This document shows, one piece after another, positions 63,882-64,000 of a stretch of 64,000 nucleotides of DNA. The notes under the pieces are model-generated. The model was not told the origin of the DNA, ran no database searches, and was given only the letters and a program-made list of their open reading frames with translations. Within the stretch, counting starts at the first letter, position 1. Every line of letters starts with the position of its first letter. Source of the DNA: Leptospira venezuelensis (lineage in GTDB: Bacteria > Spirochaetota > Leptospiria > Leptospirales > Leptospiraceae); the NCBI RefSeq assembly GCF_002150035.1, contig NZ_NETS01000007.1, positions 310,001 through 374,000 on the forward strand. Direction: 5' to 3'. A program made the position numbers and the translations under genes.

Positions 63882-64000
63882 CTAATAAGAAGCTGGGAAT
63901 CTTATCCTTGTTACAGTTCCTTGCTCAGAAGAAAGATCCATCACTGAGCCCTTTAATTGTTTAGTCAGAAGATCCACAAGTTCCAGGCCCATCGAATCTT
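63882..64000 (-). CDS. Sensor histidine kinase, C-terminal end (rest outside window)
   Basis: Only the last 39 codons are visible on the minus strand. The translation, DSMGLELVDLLTKQLKGSV and on to TVTRIRFPASY, is the end of a HATPase domain, with the G2-box (MGLELV) and the final beta-strand. The sensor part and partner regulator are outside the window. Confidence 0.82.
   Translation of the reverse strand, partial: DSMGLELVDLLTKQLKGSVMDLSSEQGTVTRIRFPASY

Overview
The window is a chromosomal segment of a spirochaete, almost certainly Leptospira. The evidence is a pair of FlaA filament-sheath genes (flaA2, flaA1) behind a PUR-domain gene, a very long GreA-family protein of the spirochaete type, many small lipoproteins with relaxed lipoboxes (cysteine preceded by Asn or Gly), frequent TTG and GTG starts, and moderate GC (roughly low-to-mid 40s by eye, not computed). 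No phage, insertion sequence, CRISPR array, tRNA or rRNA was found. The species cannot be named from sequence alone.

Layout, left to right. 1-810: end of infC, then rpmI and rplT. 1042-2604: a ZapB-like coiled-coil gene, zapA and 5-formyl-THF cyclo-ligase. 2710-7809: chemotaxis genes cheW, cheA (with a C-terminal CheC-like domain), cheB and cheY. 7814-16237: scpA, scpB, pheA, tyrA, aroA, cmk, rpsA, a membrane TPR gene and hisG, mostly overlapping or nearly so, making one long co-directional run. 16294-20022: rpmF, plsX, fabG, acpP, rnc (lipid and RNA housekeeping). 20022-23841: NUDIX, aroB, an MscS channel and a secreted TPR protein. 23941-33038: mixed strands, with pyk, a histone-deacetylase-family protein, an unknown protein, a receiver-phosphatase, a Lnb/DUF4105-like protein, a lipoprotein and a GH36 alpha-galactosidase. 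33145-37065: RNase D, radA and two unknown envelope proteins. 37338-39282: PUR-domain gene, flaA2, flaA1. 39653-41844: an accessory-looking cassette of two lipoproteins and an SGNH hydrolase. 42191-54730: long GreA, a frameshifted small gene, an M23 peptidase, LptE-like, a Fur-family regulator, tgt, a STAS protein, a LysM lipoprotein, nadC and rel. 54847-64000: a family-5 solute-binding lipoprotein, a divergent kinase-like protein, a flavin monooxygenase with an operator-like promoter, purB, an SDR, a membrane-bound AraC regulator, a fatty-acid-hydroxylase/sterol-desaturase protein and the end of a histidine kinase.

Working together: the chemotaxis genes and FlaA genes serve the periplasmic flagella; plsX, fabG and acpP feed phospholipid synthesis; pheA, tyrA, aroA and aroB are the aromatic pathway; rel, the STAS protein, the receiver-phosphatase and the Fur protein are regulators. 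Two families of structured intergenic repeats are scattered between operons.

The observations most worth a second look are: a CheY that has lost the segment carrying its phospho-acceptor aspartate by an apparent 12-base in-frame deletion; the CheA-CheC fusion; a divergent kinase-fold protein at 56700-57767; a frameshifted membrane-anchored small gene at 45089-45392; the deacetylase / unknown / receiver-phosphatase operon; and a three-box TGATCA operator before the monooxygenase.
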